DNA of 38,588 nt from CAZEQH01 sp964566875 (GTDB taxonomy: Bacteria > Patescibacteriota > Minisyncoccia > Minisyncoccales > JANBVM01). The notes below the pieces were generated by a model. The model worked only from the letters and a program-made list of their open reading frames with translations. It was not told where the DNA came from and ran no database searches. Both the position numbers and the translations under genes were made by a program. The stretch lies in the NCBI GenBank assembly GCA_964566875.1, contig CAZMJM010000005.1:1-38588 (forward strand). Direction: 5' to 3'. Below, in pieces: positions 37,058-38,588 of the stretch (position 1 is its first letter; each line of letters opens with the position of its first letter).

Positions 37058-37300
37058 CTAAGGCTCTTTTTTCGTCCCTCTAAAGATAATTGTACTCAGG
37101 ACGAAGGCTGCGGTAAAGAAGAGCGCTCCATAGAAACAAGGTGTCAGGAAGGGATTGGTAGCACCGGCCGCACATCCGGTGGCGCAATTGCGCGAGTTGA
37201 GCCAATTGATAAGCTCCCAGGCAAAATTGCCCCAGGCAAATATAGTGCCTATCAGTAAAACTATGAACTGCGCTTTGATGACTTTTTTCATATTTTCCAT
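37058..37300 (-). CDS. Small two-helix membrane protein with a Cys-rich loop
   Basis: This 80-residue protein has two membrane helices (residues 8-33 and 53-73) joined by an extracytoplasmic loop with three Cys (NCATGCAAGATNPFLTPC). The Cys pairs could form disulfides or bind a ligand. The basic C-terminus (FRGTKKEP) should be cytoplasmic. The start may be residue 1 (37300) or 4 (37291). It follows the cyclopropane synthase gene by 35 bases and ends at a terminator, so both are one transcript. Function unknown. Confidence 0.7.
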   Translation of the reverse strand: MENMKKVIKAQFIVLLIGTIFAWGNFAWELINWLNSRNCATGCAAGATNPFLTPCFYGALFFTAAFVLSTIIFRGTKKEP

Positions 37301-37335
37301 TGTAATCCTTTTTTCCCCGAAGGAAAGAGTATTAT

Positions 37336-38463
37336 TTATCTCACGGGCTTATAACCTCCGGGAATGCCTCTCTTGGACAAGACTATCTGCCATAACTGAT
37401 TTCTTCTAGCCCGGAAGGAGCCGGCACAGGAAAGCAGATAATAGCTCCACATCCTGTAAAATCTCTTATCATAATCTTTCTTTATCTTCCCCCAGTTTTT
37501 AGTGAAGTTTCCGTACCAGGCCATCAGAGTCTTGTCATAGTCTGCTCCAAAATTATGCCAGTCTTCCATGATGAACAATTTTTCTATTGAAGCTCCTATC
37601 TGTCTGATGGAGGGAATCATGCCTCCGGGGAAAATGTACTTATTTATCCAGGGGTCCGTGGTAATGGTGGTCCTGTCATTGCCTATAGTGTGAAGCAGGA
37701 ACAGGCCGTCATCGTCCAACAGATTGGCGACCTTCTTCATATAGATACGGTAGTTCTTATAGCCGACGTGCTCAAACATGCCTATGGAAACGATGTGGTC
37801 AAATTTTTCGTTAAGTTCCCGGTAGTCCTGCAGCCTGATTTCTACGGGCAAACCCTTACACAGCTTACGGCCGAGCTTCACCTGCTCTTTGGACACCGTA
37901 ATGCCCACAGCTTCTACTCCGTATTTTTCCGCAGCGTATTTAAGAAAAGACCCCCACCCGCAACCGATATCAAGCACCTTCATGCCTTTTTTCAGGCGCA
38001 GCTTCCGGCATGTCAGGTCAAGTTTAGCCTCCTGTGCTTCATCCAGGCCCTTCGCCCCCTTCCAATAACCGCAACTATAGACAAGACGCTTGTCCAGCAT
38101 GTTCTGATAGAGATTGTTCCCGATATCGTAGTGCCTCTCCCCTATCTCAAAGGAATGTTTCCCTGCCCCGGGATTGAAGATTATGGCTTTGAGGAAATGC
38201 GGCAGCAGGCTCCAGGTTTTAACCTTATTTTCGATGTGAAGATTGAGGATGCGGTAAAAAAACTCATCCAGTCTTTTACAGTCCCACCAGCCGTCCATAT
38301 ATGATTCCCCTAATCCCAGAGAGCCCTGGCTGAGTACCCTGTCAAAAACCTTATCGTTGTTAATCCTGATATCGTAGGGTTTATTTCCGTTTATGCTAAT
38401 TCCCGCTTCCTTCAATAGAGACTCAAATATCTCTTTATGATTTGCTTTGCTCTTATCTGCCAT
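37336..38463 (-). CDS. cfa: Cyclopropane-fatty-acyl-phospholipid synthase
   Basis: This 375-residue enzyme adds a methylene group from S-adenosylmethionine across double bonds of membrane lipids. Motifs: LSQGSLGLGESYMDGWWDC (residues about 44-62), HYDIGNNLYQNMLDKRLVYSCGYW (split by eye, 109-132), the SAM site VLDIGCGWGSFLKYAAEKYG (163-182), SIGMFEHVG, and LLSCAGSFRARRNQLWQIVLSK near the end, where the Cys and Arg bind bicarbonate or lipid in known enzymes. All key residues are present. The protein should act at the inner face of the membrane and suggests ester-linked unsaturated lipids. Confidence 0.95.
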   Translation of the reverse strand: MADKSKANHKEIFESLLKEAGISINGNKPYDIRINNDKVFDRVLSQGSLGLGESYMDGWWDCKRLDEFFYRILNLHIENKVKTWSLLPHFLKAIIFNPGAGKHSFEIGERHYDIGNNLYQNMLDKRLVYSCGYWKGAKGLDEAQEAKLDLTCRKLRLKKGMKVLDIGCGWGSFLKYAAEKYGVEAVGITVSKEQVKLGRKLCKGLPVEIRLQDYRELNEKFDHIVSIGMFEHVGYKNYRIYMKKVANLLDDDGLFLLHTIGNDRTTITTDPWINKYIFPGGMIPSIRQIGASIEKLFIMEDWHNFGADYDKTLMAWYGNFTKNWGKIKKDYDKRFYRMWSYYLLSCAGSFRARRNQLWQIVLSKRGIPGGYKPVR

Positions 38464-38472
38464 ATACCATTT

Positions 38473-38478
38473 ATTATA
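38473..38478 (-). promoter_or_regulatory. -10 element of cfa
   Basis: The minus strand reads TATAAT about 10 bases before the start at 38463. I see no good -35. The leader would be only a few bases. Confidence 0.45.
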
Positions 38479-38505
38479 GACCCGTATCAGGCCGCCGAAC
38501 AGCCC

Positions 38506-38534
38506 TTGAAGATAAGCTGAAAATCGGTTAAATA
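38506..38534 (+). promoter_or_regulatory. Possible plus-strand promoter at the right edge
   Basis: TTGAAG (38506-38511) and TAAATA (38529-38534) have a 17-base spacer. It faces out of the window, divergent from cfa, toward a possible gene start at 38572. Confidence 0.35.
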
Positions 38535-38571
38535 AAAAGAGTACGTCAAAAAATCATCAAGGTGATGAAAT

Positions 38572-38588
38572 ATGGGCAGTAAAGAATT
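38572..38588 (+). CDS. Possible start of a plus-strand gene, cut by the window edge
   Basis: An ATG at 38572 opens MGSKE before the window ends. AAGGTG lies about 8 bases upstream as a possible ribosome-binding site, and a plausible promoter is at 38506-38534. Five codons cannot establish a gene; it is listed because the divergent arrangement with cfa fits. Confidence 0.3.

Noticed and set aside
37690..38304. 204-codon open frame on the plus strand inside cfa
   Set aside because: Antisense shadow of a clear cyclopropane synthase; no family resemblance.
1..38588. CRISPR arrays, insertion sequences, prophage, toxin-antitoxin or defence islands
   Set aside because: No regularly spaced repeats, transposase or integrase motifs, phage structural genes or paired toxin-antitoxin frames were seen on either strand.

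Overview
The window is a dense stretch of bacterial chromosome, encoded almost entirely on the minus strand. Only three complete genes lie on the plus strand (10207-11406, 11450-12115, 21247-21813), plus a possible gene start at 38572. The standard genetic code reads well throughout. I see no phage, plasmid, insertion sequence, CRISPR array, rRNA or tRNA. A bacterial TruB lacking the PUA domain, a Gly-tailed DUF2207 protein, many small single-pass proteins, coiled-coil sensor fragments and part of a mevalonate pathway suggest a Patescibacteria/CPR-like anaerobe from a metagenome. That placement is inference, since the window has no marker such as 16S rRNA.

Layout. 1-6000: an acyltransferase-3 fragment, two mevalonate genes (phosphomevalonate kinase, diphosphomevalonate decarboxylase) flanked by two paralogous six-helix sensor-like proteins without kinase domains, a membrane protein and a UbiA prenyltransferase. 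6073-10105: an [FeFe]-hydrogenase operon (DUF362 protein, minimal NuoF-like subunit, HydA, small membrane protein). 10207-12650: an unknown membrane protein, TruB, and a dCTP-deaminase/dUTPase-fold protein with altered active-site residues. 12668-17333: small membrane proteins, the first of four V4R/DUF2378-like paralogues, a DUF192 protein, and a UvrD-type helicase fused to an Fe-S nuclease. 17450-21100: a short strongly promoted unit for a 36-residue acidic protein, DUF2207, the second V4R-like paralogue and a SHOCT protein. 21247-27426: an amphipathic-repeat protein, then an operon of histidine kinase, ICMT-like methyltransferase, SpoIIAA-like protein and V4R-like protein, preceded by superoxide reductase, a second SpoIIAA-like protein, a secreted protein and an AlkD-like protein. 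27548-32491: acetyltransferases, a hemerythrin, a DrrAB-type ABC exporter and the fourth V4R-like paralogue. 32492-38588: a candidate free-standing structured RNA, tandem perfect palindromes, envelope proteins, a PurD-like ATP-grasp protein and cyclopropane fatty acid synthase.

Together the genes suggest a fermentative anaerobe that handles hydrogen through an NAD(P)H-linked [FeFe] hydrogenase, defends against oxygen (superoxide reductase, hemerythrin), makes isoprenoids from mevalonate and modifies its lipids. The most unusual theme is signalling: four V4R-like proteins, two SpoIIAA-like proteins, two kinase-less sensors and one histidine kinase, with no response regulator in the window. The second is non-coding: a probable small RNA at 32612-32751 with its own consensus promoter, and a twin 19-base palindromic core at 33464-33537.
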